A stretch of 64,000 nt of DNA from Schizophyllum amplum (Eukaryota; Basidiomycota; Agaricomycetes; Agaricales; Schizophyllaceae): NCBI GenBank assembly GCA_007026445.1, contig VDMD01000064.1, positions 78,820 through 142,819 of the forward strand. The letters are read 5' to 3'. The notes beneath the pieces were generated by a model. The model saw only the letters and a program-made list of their open reading frames with translations, searched no databases and was not told where the DNA came from. The stretch's first letter is position 1, and each line of letters opens with the position of its first letter. Positions 41,915 through 53,180 of this stretch are shown piece by piece. Position numbers and translations under genes: made by a program.

Positions 41915-44103
41915 TCAATCGACATCTTCCATGCCCGAAACACAGCCAGTCAGCGGCGGTGGTGGTGGTGCCGGCGAAGCAGCAGAGATCGAGGACGACA
42001 TCAAAGGTATGGAGAACGTGAAAGGACCGAATGCAGATGCGGGGGTTGGCGTTGGAGCCGAGTCGGGGTGTGATGATTGGCTGGCCTGCTTCGACTCCTC
42101 CACTCTCCTTCGCTTCTCCTGACGCAGGTTGAGTCTCTTCCGCTGCATCTTGCAGAAATTGGATAGCTGTTCGAGGGCATCGCAGACATGGGCCTTGCTC
42201 GGGCGGTCCATTATGCTGAATCACGTTAGACCCGCGATAGCAACAGATGGGATAAGGGGCACGCACTAGTTGATCATCTCGTCCACAACGTCCTGCGCGC
42301 GGAAGAACGGCATCAGGTCCACCATCTTCGTATACAGCCGCAGGAGCATCGTCTGGCCGCCCTTTGTCGAGGACGCAAGTGTCTGCCAGCCTTCAAAACG
42401 CTCCTTCAGATGCGGTCGGAGCTCTTCGTCTTCGCTCGGATCCAGGTCGACAAAGTCCATCGCGTCCAGGTTCGTCCCGTCATCCGGGCCGGGACCAAAC
42501 GGCAGGCCCATAAGCATTGCCGCAAGCGCGACGGGGTGTGGCGTCCCGCCCGGTCCTGTGACGCCCGAAACCCACCGCTCAACACGGTCTTTCCGAACCT
42601 GCGAGCCGGTCCGTAGCTTCAGGATCGCGCCCAGCTCCTCGCGCTGAACCCGGTCATCTATACGGGTGAACGTGCCGAGAGTGGCGGCGCGCACGGCGTT
42701 CATGGTGTCATTCATCTCCTGCTCAATGATAGCGAGACCCCGCGCGAGATGCTTGGGATGACGGGTCAGCGTAGACACAGCGGCCTGCAAATGCGGGTAG
42801 TCGCGGCCGCGGAGTAGGAATCCATGCGAGTCAAGTAGGTTCACTATCGTCGCAGCGTCGTCCAGGTCGGCGTGGATATTGATGGCTGCCACAAGTGTAT
42901 CGGGCGTAGAGCCCGCAACTTCATCGAGGACAAGCAGCAGGTCGCTCTCTGCTTCATCGGGATCACCGCTCAATGCTATAATGGCGTGGTAGAGCTCTTC
43001 CGAGGGCGCGACCTTGAACTTCTCGACAAGATGCGTCTCGACGGCTTCTCGCAGCGGCACGCGCTGCTGGTCAATCTTGTCGGACCAATGGGCGGCATGC
43101 AACGCGCAATTGCATTTGTCGTCTGAGTCTTCGTCCTCTTCCAGACACGAATCTGCAAAGAGGTCCCCGTAAATCATGTCGTCTGGGTCTGCCGACCGCG
43201 CTGGGCAATTGTGAGAGGTACTGCCGAAAGCGGATGCGAAGGGGGACACACGCATTAAGCCTCCGGTTAGGATGCGCTCGAGCGCAGACCAGCCCATCTT
43301 CTCCTCGATATCTGCCAGCATCTGGGGGACGAGCTTCTTGGCCTTCTTGTTCGCGGCGAACATGGACACAAAGAGCTCTCTCCATATCCATAGTATGGCG
43401 TGATCGACGCTCAAGAGGCCGATAATGCTGAAGGTCTTGACTGTCTTGCCGTTGAGACGGTTGATCGGAATGGTGACGGGCATGTTGAGGACAGCACACT
43501 TGCACCTGGATAACGATATCAGTCCGCGCTCGCTGCGTTAGGGACAGTGGACGTACCCGGATGCTACAGGCGTGTTCAGGATCTCCGCCATCATTTCCGC
43601 GACCCAGAGCAGGCAAGTGTGCGCGTGTGCATAGTTCGCCTTGAACTCGTACACGGTCTGCCAGATATCGGATAGCCACCCGACGATGGTCTCCACGGCC
43701 TCCTCGAGCAGCTCATCGCGGTTGGAGCGCTCCTTGAGGAACGCGCGCTTGGAGTCTCGCGTGAGCTCCTCCAGCACGTTCGTCATCTCCCGCTGCTTGC
43801 CCTTGAGATCGAGCGTGGGCATCGTGGCGTATCGCGCCTTCATGCGCGCTGCGGATGATAGCACTGCTTGTTCATCTGGCATCAGACACTGCAAATGGGC
43901 GGAGGAGTGCTGGCAACGCTGACCTTTCTTCGACTGCTCCTTCGGCGTGCGGTCGAGCATGGAGAGGAGATATTTCTCGATGAACTGCTCCCGTGCCTCT
44001 GGAGGCACGGACTGCAGGATTTCGCTGACCCTGGACGATATCTCAGCGTCAGGTGCCGTGATGCTGAGGCATCATACTTCGCGCTAGGGGTTGACGGGGC
44101 CAT
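41915..44103 (-). CDS. Uncharacterised helical protein, basidiomycete orphan
   Basis: Conceptual protein of about 670 residues with no domain I recognise. It is helix-rich, has a Cys/acidic patch (LEEDEDSDDKCNCALHAAHW), no signal or membrane segment, a tail with RKRLNLRQEKRRRV (possible nuclear signal) and a final Pro run. Resolved joins: VASG to CKCAVLNMPVTIPINRLNGK, and DEMIN to YIMDRPSKAHVCDALEQL. The start is doubtful. ATG 44103 gives MAPSTPSAKYDASAS, but the frame that continues (APDAEISSRVSEILQSVPPE) is offset by one base at about 44055-44062, again as if one base were missing. An upstream exon is an alternative. Helical repeats suggest a scaffold, but I do not assign a function. Confidence 0.6.
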
Positions 44104-44650
44104 GATAGTGTAGGCAGTGGTGGTGGTGGTCAGGACGAAGTGAGGACACGGTCACATGTCGCGTCCGCCACCAACCCCGAGTCCGGGTCCAGCGGTTCAT
44201 GCAGCATAGTATTTCACGTCAATGATCAGGCTGCGTGCTGGCTTTGAAGCTGCTAAATGCACTACATAGAATGCATCTCGTGCTTCATGGATAGCCGACA
44301 TGTATGACATTTTTGGCCTTAAGTAACAAGCTTGAGAAGTAGTGTCCATCCTAAACAGACTGACCATATCATGACAGCTCACCGTGGGCTACATATATGA
44401 CGTGAACTGGCTTGTATGCCCCCACTAGTACTACTACAACTTAGCAGTGGCAAGCATATGCCACACGTCACGTGCGATATGAACTTGTTTATGACCAGAC
44501 CACATTCGGCGTTGAAGGCATTCCCATCGGGCTTACCAGCCTGTGGGGAAGTTGTTGAACATCCCTCTGCCTTCCATTGATCGAGCGGGGCAGATTGCCC
44601 ATAGACAAACCGGATGGACATTCCTGACAGGGCGAACAATACATGCAAAC
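44104..44650. other. Spacer, no supported gene
   Basis: About 550 bp between the orphan gene's start and the RPN10 3' end. A 90-codon minus-strand frame (44379-44648) lacks any family signal. No RNA gene was seen. Confidence 0.4.
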
Positions 44651-45893
44651 CTACTTCTTGTCCTTCCCTTGGGCGTCATTCCCCTCCATGCTCAACTGAA
44701 TCGCCCGCGCGATCGCTGCCTCCTCGTCCTCCTCGTCATCGTCCATTGGCACATCGCCTGTCGTTCGCGACGCCTCTGGTGCGCTTGACTTTGCCCCACC
44801 AGACTCCATATCGACGTCTTGCGACATCGCGAGGGCCTGCGCGAGCATCGCCTCCTCCTCATTGTCCGTCGCGCCGGCCGGTACTGTAGTGGATGACGAC
44901 GCGGCCTGAGGTGGCTGGGCCGCCGGTGGTGCTCGCGCTGCCTCGGCAGCTTGCCGTGCCTGCTCTTCCTGCATAGACATCCGTAATGCCTGAGAGGTAA
45001 AGTGTAAGCGCTCAAGCATGTATTGGAGGGACACGACGGACCATAGCAAGCTCTGGGTCCAGAGTTGGGTCAACGCCGAATTCAAAGTCTCCGCCACCAC
45101 CGGCGCCTCCGTCGCCGCCACCGCCACCGCCACCGCCACCGCCACCAGTACCGCCCAGCTCTTCTGGGATTCCTGCACTGCGGTCCGCCGACAATATGGG
45201 TGATGATATGAGGGCGTCGGACAGTAGATGCGCGCCCGCAGGGATTGTCACCAGGTGGCTGTAGTATGGGTATTGAGCAAATGATTGAGTGACATGAAGG
45301 CGCGACGCACGAGTTGTCTCCGCTGCTGACACTGTCCACGAACGAGCCTAGCACCGTCTTGCCTTCTGCATTCGGCTCCTCAATCCCATCGCCGAAGGAG
45401 ACGACATCGACAGCGACATTGTTCTTCTTTAGCTTCTTTGCCAGCTTGATCATGCCTTTCTCATCCGCTGCGGGACCCTCCAGTGGTGAGCCTACGAAGA
45501 CGATGATGCGCTGCCGGAGGTTCTTGTTCTCTCGATGCTTGAGCGCAAGCTGGGCGATAGCGATGGCAGTGGGGATGTCTATGGCGCCGCCTATGTTTCC
45601 TCGTGTCTTGTGTATCGCCTGCAGGATCTGGCCGAGATCTTTGGAGTGTGTTACGAGGACCTCTGGTCTGCCGTAGAGCGTAAGCCGTGCGCGCGCGGTG
45701 CCATGCATATGCGGACATACCCCTTACCCGCCATGCTCATGACTCCGACCGTGTTCTCGGGATTTGAGTCAATCTTGGTCTGGAATACGATGTTGACCGC
45801 GTCTGCCTGCGCGTCGAAGCGGGTGGGAGCGTAGTCGCCGTTGCGCATGAACTCTGAGTTGTCGATGACCATCATGGTCGCTTCGAGAGGCAT
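44651..45893 (-). CDS. RPN10: 26S proteasome ubiquitin receptor Rpn10
   Basis: N-terminal VWA domain: [91 protein letters not shown] Gly-rich linker ([17 protein letters not shown]) encoded by a CCACCG-type microsatellite at about 45098-45150 leads to [15 protein letters not shown]. Two ubiquitin-interacting motifs follow: [15 protein letters not shown] and [15 protein letters not shown]. Rpn10 sits at the base-lid interface of the regulatory particle and captures polyubiquitinated clients. The protein ends QGKDKK; TAG at 44651-44653. Confidence 0.95.
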
Positions 45894-46525
45894 CTTGGCA
45901 GGCTGGCGCTCGGCGGCGGACGTGTTTGGGGAATGAGGTATACAGCGAGCAGGCGGACTTCGCGACTAGACGCGCGTCGGACACAGTGACGCGTCGCATG
46001 TCGCGTGTTTACCGGCGGCTTGACTTGTTTGTGGCGTTGACGCCCATTTGTGCCAATCACCGCCTCTGTTCTCGCAGTCGCTCACGTTCGTTGCAGAGTG
46101 CTGAGAGTATATTATAGAGCACACCTCTGGCCTGAGGCTTGAAGCTAAGATGAGGCATCAACCAATAGGTCTAGGTTTTCTGTCCAGTAAATGAAGTTTC
46201 TCCTAAAGTGCTACCCTGAAGCGCGTCGCTCAGTAAGCAATCGGAAATCGTGTACGTCGGTTATACCAGCAGAAACGCGGCAGCTCTGCTGACAGAGCTG
46301 TGGCTGCAAGCGGCGGCTGGAGCTTGAAGTTCAACAGGCGATTACCATATTCGGATGGGGGCGCCCTGGGGTCGTCTCGAAAAGGAAGCGAATGGAATGT
46401 CGTGGATGGACGTAGAAGGATCGGGGCTGGCGCCTCAAAAACGCGCGCCGGCGCCGTCGCTGTGAAGCGCTGACCCTTTGTTTCCTCCGTTCACCCATTG
46501 TATTCTCCTTACCAAGCCCTGAACG
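45894..46525. promoter_or_regulatory. Divergent RPN10/YDJ1 intergenic region
   Basis: 632 bp separate the start codons of a proteasome receptor and an Hsp40. A GAA-nn-TTC pair (46193-46200) could be a minimal heat-shock element, and CCAAT occurs near 46162. A two-unit element is weak evidence, since functional heat-shock elements usually have three or more units. No proteasome box (GGTGGCAAA) was found. Confidence 0.3.
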
Positions 46526-48001
46526 ATGGTCAAGGAAACGTTAGCAGCTCCCCCCTACACTCCCAGACTGTATCTCACCATCTCTTTGCTTACAGCAAAT
46601 TCTACGATCTCCTAGAGGTATCGCCAGATGCATCCGAGGCTGACCTCAAGAAAGCCTATCGCAAGAAGTAGAATGAGCACTTCACGATCATGGATCGACC
46701 TCTGATCGCGTTGCAGGGCTCTACGGCTGCACCCCGACAAGGGTGGCGACCCCGAGCTCTTCAAGGAGGTTACTCATGCGTACGTGATCCACAAATCTGC
46801 TCGCGTCATCATACTCAACCGTGCCACTAGATACCAAGTTCTATCAGACCACGACAAGCGGTCTATGTACGATGCGCGGGGAGAGGCAGGCCTGAACGAT
46901 GGGGGCGGCATGGGAGGCATGGACGCCCAGGTGCGTGGCGCGTTCCACACGTGGGCGCTTATGCTAACGATCGACTTCACAGGATCTGTTCAGCCAGCTC
47001 TTTGGCGGCGGTGGTGGTGGCTTCGGTGGTGGCTTCTTCGGCGGCGGTGGCGGCTCCCGCTCCCAGGGTCCTCGCAAGACGAAAGACCTTGTACACCGCG
47101 TGCACGTCAGCCTCGAAGAACTCTACCGCGGCAAGACGACGAAACTCGCACTCACCCGCAGCGTCATCTGCACAAAGTGCAAGGGCAAGGGCGGCAAGGA
47201 GGGCGCCGTTCAGCAATGTACCTCCTGCCGTGGGCGCGGTATCAAGGTCACCATGCGCCAGATGGGCCCTATGATCCAGCAAATCCAGTCCGCCTGCGAC
47301 GACTGTGGTGGCGCAGGTGAGAACATCAACCCGAAGGATCGTTGCGGGCAATGCAAGGGCAAGAAGGTCGTGCCGGACAAGAAGATGCTGGAGGTCCACA
47401 TCGACAAGGGCATGAAGGGCGGCGACACGATCACCTTCCGAGGCGAGAGCGACCAGTCTCCAACAGCAGAACCGGGCGATGTTATCATCGTCGTCGAGGA
47501 GAAGCCGCACGAGCGTTTCAGGCGCCAGGACGACGATCTCATCTACGAGCAGGAGCTTGACCTCTTGTCAGCACTGGGTGGCGGCCAGTTCGCGATCCGA
47601 CACTTGGACGATCGTGCATTGATGGTCAACTTGGAGCCGGGCGAGATCATCAAGAACGGTACGTCGCCCACCATTTTCCACTTTGCGGCGCAGGCACTGA
47701 CCGATCCTCAGACGACTTGAAGGTCATCCGCGGGCAGGGCATGCCCCAGCGCCGCGTACACGAGCCCGGAGACCTCTTCGTCAAGTTCACCGTCCGCTTC
47801 CCCGAGAACATTGATGTCGAGAAGATCCAGTTCCTCGAGAAGGCGCTGCCGCCACGCGACCCGATACCCAAGTTCGAGAAGAACATTCATCTGGAGGAGG
47901 TCGAGCTCAGCCAGCCTGACGCTCGGCGATCGCACATGCGGGATTCGGATGCGATGGACGAGGACGAGGGTGAGCCGCGTGTACAGTGCGCCAACCAGTA
48001 G
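46526..48001 (+). CDS. YDJ1: Class I Hsp40/DnaJ co-chaperone Ydj1
   Basis: Splicing MVKET to KFYDLLEVSPDASEADLKKA and YRKK to ALRLHPDKGGDPELFKE gives a complete J domain with HPD. A Gly/Phe-rich region follows (FGGGGGGFGGGFFGG). Four zinc-finger motifs come next: CTKCKGKG, CTSCRGRG, CDDCGGAG and CGQCKGKK. The client-binding domains follow, and the end CANQ is a CaaX-like box (yeast Ydj1 ends CASQ and is farnesylated). Ydj1 stimulates Hsp70 ATPase, holds unfolded clients and aids import into mitochondria and ER. Stop at 47999-48001. Confidence 0.95.
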
Positions 48002-48144
48002 GCGTTGTTTGCTTTCGATGTTCGTTGCTCTGGGACTTGTCCTGTTTCCGTGTAGTGTATAGAGGAGTTGTTAGTACACCATCGTCACTGCAAACATCCT
48101 AATATTATTTGTACAACAATCAATCCCACCGTGTCTGCAGCGAG

Positions 48145-48786
48145 TCAGCTATGCATGGAGCGCGAGGTGAACGGTGTGGCAGCTACCTCTGGATTTGCCT
48201 TGAATTGCTCGTACAATTCGCGACTGAAGAAGCTGACTTCGGTCTCGTTCTCTGTGGATGTGGATGAATGTCTGCAAAGAGCGCAAGTGGGGTGCGTACC
48301 AAAGCCGAGATCGGCAAGAATTTTGCTGTCGTCGGACAGAATCCAGTCATCGTGGTCGAGGTTGATGATAAGATTCGACGTCTTTTGATAGCATCAGACA
48401 AAGTGTCACTGCAGATGTTGTTATATACTTTGGAACCATGCGCCTTGGTATAGAGCTTGAGCGTGTCTTTGTGGCGAATCAGTGGCATGAACGACTGGGA
48501 TATTCAGAAACCGCTGACCGAGTTTAGTGTTACGATACGGCTTCCATCCCGGCTGCTGTAACACAGCTAAATACTGTTTGCACAGCACAAAGGGTCATCG
48601 ATGGTAGGAGGCGCTACCTTCCCTGGCCATCTCCTTCAGACGGCCGACGGTCATGGTCTCGAGATTGACATCGTGCAAAACAAGGCTCTTCTCTGTGCGA
48701 TACTCGAACGATTTGATTATACGGATGGTAAGCGTAGCGGACGTCTTGGGGGCGATGGTGTTGGTGAGTGGGTCGTTGTCCGCCAT
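48145..48786 (-). CDS. UPF0538 (C2orf76-like) family protein
   Basis: Start ATG 48786 (MADNDPLTNTIAPKTSATL). Short exons then give TIRIIKSFEYRTEKSLVLHD, PGWKPYRN, DTLKLYTKAHGSK, then TSNLIINLDHDDWILSDDSK, then ENETEVSFFSRELYEQFKAN, ending SRSMHS with TGA at 48145-48147. This order, an Ile/Val-Arg strand with KSF, a KLYTKAHG motif, then NLIINL with acidic residues, then EVSFFNRELYEQFKANP-like text, is the UPF0538 pattern. The fold is ubiquitin-like in appearance and the function is unknown throughout eukaryotes. Splicing through the small exons was inferred by keeping that pattern. Confidence 0.72.
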
Positions 48787-49230
48787 CAGGGGGTCCGTGT
48801 TGTTCAAGTCACGATATGGTTGAAGAGGAAGTGTGGGCGTGGGAACTGTCGGCTGAATGCGCCGGATAACCGGACCGGCTAGCCGCTTTGGGTTCGAACT
48901 TCGTCGCCGTCGCCGATGAGCATACCGACCATAATCCGCACACCTGATAGTGATACGGCAGCTCACCCATCTCTTGATCTCTAGAGACATGCCCAGCCAG
49001 GCCTCAAGAGCGGAACATCAGCTCAGTCTCGTCTGGGCGAACGGTCACTTGATCGCTCAGCTCGAATCCACAAGGCACAAGCACCAACTTCAACCATGAA
49101 TCTGACTACAGCACGTTTAGACACCGGTTTCGAACATGAATTCTTATCTTTCCGGTTCACCGAGGTTTTCCCGGGGCATATATACGACTGGCAGACCTTG
49201 AAGTTGAAGACGCTCTATCGACTCACCACG
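48787..49230. other. Divergent spacer between UPF0538 and GH3 genes
   Basis: About 440 bp holding both promoters. Both genes have in-frame upstream codons inside it, but no conserved extension was seen. No site was recognised. Confidence 0.4.
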
Positions 49231-52200
49231 ATGCCCATGTCGCGCTCATTTCTCGATGCCTCTATCCCTGATCTCGTCAAGAAACTACACGTCGATGAAA
49301 AGGTCTCCTTGCTCGCTGGTCCCAACTGGTGGAACACGTCTGCGGTCGAGCGTCTCGAAATCCCAGCTATTCGCATGAGCGACGGTCCCAACGTGACTAG
49401 TCCCATGATAACCTACTTGCTGAATCGCCTGGCTCAATACCTGCACAGGGCGTCCGTGGATCTTCACATTTTCTAAGCATTCCAGCACAATGCATGCCTG
49501 TGAGTGGTGTCCAGGTTGCTCAAATCCATGCTAGATTCCAGGCAGTGCGCCACCGGTCTTGCAGCGACATTCGACCCGGATCTTGTTCGCGAAGTCGGAG
49601 AATTTCTGGCGGAAGAAGCAAAGATCAAGTCATCGGTCGTCCTGCTTGCGCCGACGTGCAACATACAGCGCAATCCGCTCGGTGGGCGCTCCTTCGAGTC
49701 TTTTTCGGAGGACCCGCATCTGTCGGGTCAGCTAGTACAGCATTCTGTCCAGGCATTCTTTCCTGACATTCGGTCTCGCAGGTACCCTTTCTGCTGCATA
49801 CGTGAACGGTTTGCAGTCCAAAGGCGTGTCTGCTAGTGAGTTGCTCTTTGCTAGGTCCTATGCGATGCTCTGAATCCCAGCCATCAAACATTTGTTGCCA
49901 ATGATCAGGAGATTGAGCGTACGGCGGCTGAGTCCGTCATGAGTGACAGAGCATTGAGGGAAATCTACCTGTATCCGTGAGTGATGCGCGTCCTTTGTTA
50001 TACGCTTGTCGACCTGACCTGCACAGCTTCATGATGGCCCAAATACACGCTAAGCCGTGGGCTTACATGACGTCGTACGATTCACCCGCTTCTCTGAGAT
50101 CTGTCAAGTACTGATTCAGTCACAGCTACGGTCGTATCAAGGGCGTGCACTGCTCAGAAAGCCGTGAGCTTCTCCAGGGCATTCTCCGCGACGAATGGGG
50201 CTTCGACGGCATAATCATGAGCGACTGGTGAAGCATACCGTCTCGCGATAAGTATCCATACTGACTTGCACCAGGTATGGTACCTATGGCACCGACCAGC
50301 CGCTCAATGCAGGTCTGGAGCTCGAGATGCCAGGCCCTCCGCGCTGGCGCACACTTACGCTCATGCTGCATACTATGTCTTGCCAGAAGTTGCTTTTCAC
50401 GACGTTGGATGAGCGCGTGACAAATATGCTGGCCTTTATACAGCGTCAGGCGCGCCGTAATCCGGAGATCGTATACGGCGACGGCAAAGAAGGGACCCGC
50501 AACACGCCCGAGATGCATGCATTCGGTAGGCGCGTGGCGAGTGAGAGCGTCGTATTATTGAAGAATGCGGGCGGGGTCCTTCCACTGGCGGGCAAGGTGA
50601 AGAAGGTCGCGCTCATCGGGCCGAGCGTGCACTCGAGGGTGATCTCTGGCGGCGGGTCTGCTGCGCTCTCGCCTAGCTATGTGGTCACGCCGTTTGAGGG
50701 TATCAAAGCCGCCCTTGGCGACGATGTAAACCTCAGTTTCCACACTGGCTGCTACGGTAAGTGGGAAGGCTGTGCATAGCACCTTCGCTTATATCTAGGC
50801 CACCAGCGCACAAATATCTTCCTACACTGGAGGATAAGCTAACGACGGTCGATGGAAAGCCTGGATGGTCCGCTACCTTCTACAAACACGACGAGAACGG
50901 CAATCCCACGGAGGCTGTTGTCACATATGTTCTCAAAGACACGCGTCTCAAACTCAACGACTTCAGCCCCCCTGGGATGACTCCAACTTGGACGATCAAG
51001 GTCGAGGGCAACCTCACTGTGCCAAGGTCTGGGCCATTTGAGCTCGGTCTCACTGTCGCTGGTACGTCTCTTCTGTCCTACCATTTCTTAATTTGACCGG
51101 ATGTCCAGGACGCGCGAAGCTCTGGGTAGACGGCAAGTTGACAATTGACAACTGGACGCACCAAACGCCAGGCGACTTCTTTTATGGCCAGGGCACGATC
51201 GAAGAGAAAGCTGTCCTTGACCTAGAGGGCGGCAAACCCGTGCGGATCAACGTCGAATACACGACCATCCCGCCGCCTGATACGGACTCGAACGACGAGC
51301 GGCGCAACGCGCAGCCAGCTCTTATGCGTGGAGTCGTAGGTGACCGTCATACGCGCATGTAAGCACACCTTAACAGGAGTTGCAGAGGCTGGGCGGCTGC
51401 GAGAAAATAGACCCCGACAAAGCGGTCGAGGATGCCGTTGCTCTCGCAAAAGAGTCGGACGTGGTGATTTTCGTGGGCGGACTGACGCCGGAGTGGGAGA
51501 GCGAGGGGTTCGACCGGCCGACTCTATCTCTGCCAGGCCGACAAGACGAGGTGATCGCGAGGCTCGCGGAGGCGAACCCCCAGACTGTCGTGTGTTTACA
51601 AGTGGTGCGTTCCCTTGCACTGCAAGTCGTTATACGATCCTCATACCGTCATCATGCAGGGCTCCGCCGTCGCCATGCCTTGGGTCGACTCCGTGGCCGG
51701 GATCCTGCAAACGTGGTACCTGGGCAACGAAGTCGGTAACGCCATCGGCGACGTGATTGCTGGAAAGGTGAACCCGGCGGGCAAGCTGCCCATCACGCTG
51801 CCAGTGAAGAAGCAGGATATACCCGCGTACCCGCACTTGGGCAGCGAGCGCGGGAAGATTTATTACCGCGAGGATGTCTTTGTCGGGTACAAGCATTATC
51901 AGGCGCACGGCGTGAAGCCTATGTTCCCCTTCGGGTGCGTCTTCCATTTGCGGCGGGCTTCGGTTCCTGATGATTTTTCTTAGCTTTGGACTCTCCTATA
52001 CGACCTTCTCGCTATCGAATCTGGACGTTATGATGAGCGATGGCCCGGTCGCTCAGCTATCAGCCAAGGTCAAGAATGAGGGGTGGACGACGGGCTCGCA
52101 AGTCGTGCAGGTCTACATCTCGTATCCGGAACTGGGGATTGCCATGCCGGAGATGCAGTTGCGAGGCTTTGCGAAGGCCAAGGAAATCAAGCCGGGCGAG

Positions 52201-52479
52201 GTCAAGAGCGTCGAGATCAAGATGGACAAATACGCGATGGCGTTTTGGGACGAGCGCGAGGACGCGTGGATGGTCATGCCGGGCAAGTATGGTGTGCACG
52301 TTGGTTTTAGCTCCGACGAGTTACTGTTGGAAACGGAGGTGGAGGTGACGGAGAAGTTGAAGTGGAGAGGTTTATATGAGCGAACTGCATATATGATGAA
52401 ACGAAATGTATTTTCACGTCCGTCTTGGATGGCTAATCGATCAGAAGGTGCAGATAGTCTGCAGAGCGCATTTCGCTAG
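49231..52479 (+). CDS. GH3 beta-glucosidase with PA14 domain, no signal peptide
   Basis: Starts MPMSRSFLDASIPDLVKKLH; then LLAGPNWWNTSAVERLEIPA, CATGLAATFDPDLVREVG, NPLGGRSFESFSEDP, and the nucleophile motif GIIMSDWYGTYG (Asp in SDW). LEMPGPPRWR and VASESVVLLKNAGGVLPL begin the second lobe. A PA14 domain (PGWSATFYKHDENGNP to about LDLEGGKPVRINVEYTTIP) is inserted, then DVVIFVGGLTPEWESEGFDR and a fibronectin-III-like end (FGLSYTTFSLSNLDV). The enzyme hydrolyses terminal beta-glucosides. The absent signal peptide predicts an intracellular enzyme, for example for imported cellobiose. One base appears lost in TIKHF-VANDQE at 49891-49893. Many 45-75 nt introns. The last about 35 residues past KLKWRGL may be read-through caused by another indel. 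Confidence 0.85.
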
Positions 52480-53180
52480 TCCTCCCCGTCCACATTGCCT
52501 CGAGAACAGCCAGCGACAGCAGCAGTTGTAGCTTCCGCAGCTTGTGCTGTGACTTGAGGGGAGTCAGCGATGACTATGCTGATGATGGGCAGCTCTGCAG
52601 CATCGACATCGATGGCGGACCGGTGGCGCAATCTCTGAAAGGCAATGATTAATATGTGAGCGCTCTGCTGATCGACGGAACGACACGCTGCTATCACTAA
52701 CCTTCAGATCCTGCAGCATGACATAGTAGTCGTAGAACAGCCGTAGCGTAGTGAACAACCACCAGAAGGAGACGATTCTGTGCCAGATGGGATTCCTGGA
52801 CATGCCCCAAATAGCATGCGCCGCTCGAAGCTTCCGCTCATCGAGCTTCCTGAGCCTGCGTAATCGAAACGAAAATGTATGTAAGCATGCGGACTTGAAG
52901 GCAGCAATACGGTTGGTACTGACCTATCGCGGTCCATATTTGGGCCATCTGGACGGGCAACCAAAACCCCGTCTTCGAGGATGTCTGGCAAAGACGCGTG
53001 AGCCTCGGCCTGTATTTTGTCGCAGTATTCCAGTAGGGTGAGGGGTGCAAGAAAGTAAATGGTCATGGACGCGACCACAGGAGTAGTCATGGCTATGAGA
53101 ATGCGACGAGTGGCCCGAGACAAGTCTTGCAGAATGCAAGCCTCTAGGACACCAATGATCAGATGCGTTAACAGAGCCAT
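52476..53180 (-). CDS. Small predicted membrane protein, unknown family
   Basis: Three exons. MALLTHLIIGVLEACILQDL and SMTIYFLAPLTLLEYCD are hydrophobic. Splicing MDRDR to LRKLDERKLRAAHAIWGMSR leads to a third hydrophobic stretch (IVSFWWLFTTLRLFYDYYVM). A last exon gives a polar tail ending GNVDGED. Roughly 150-200 residues with two or three membrane helices. I do not recognise a family. The start is the first ATG that keeps the helix; an upstream exon in 53200-53530 is possible. The stop (complement of CTA, 52476-52478) overlaps the GH3 stop. Confidence 0.5.

Noticed and set aside
46370..46420. GAA-rich stretch as heat-shock element upstream of YDJ1
   Set aside because: All GAA units are in one orientation, not the alternating GAA/TTC needed.
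48885..48905. GGTTCGAAC as a tRNA B box
   Set aside because: No A box or cloverleaf can be built around it.
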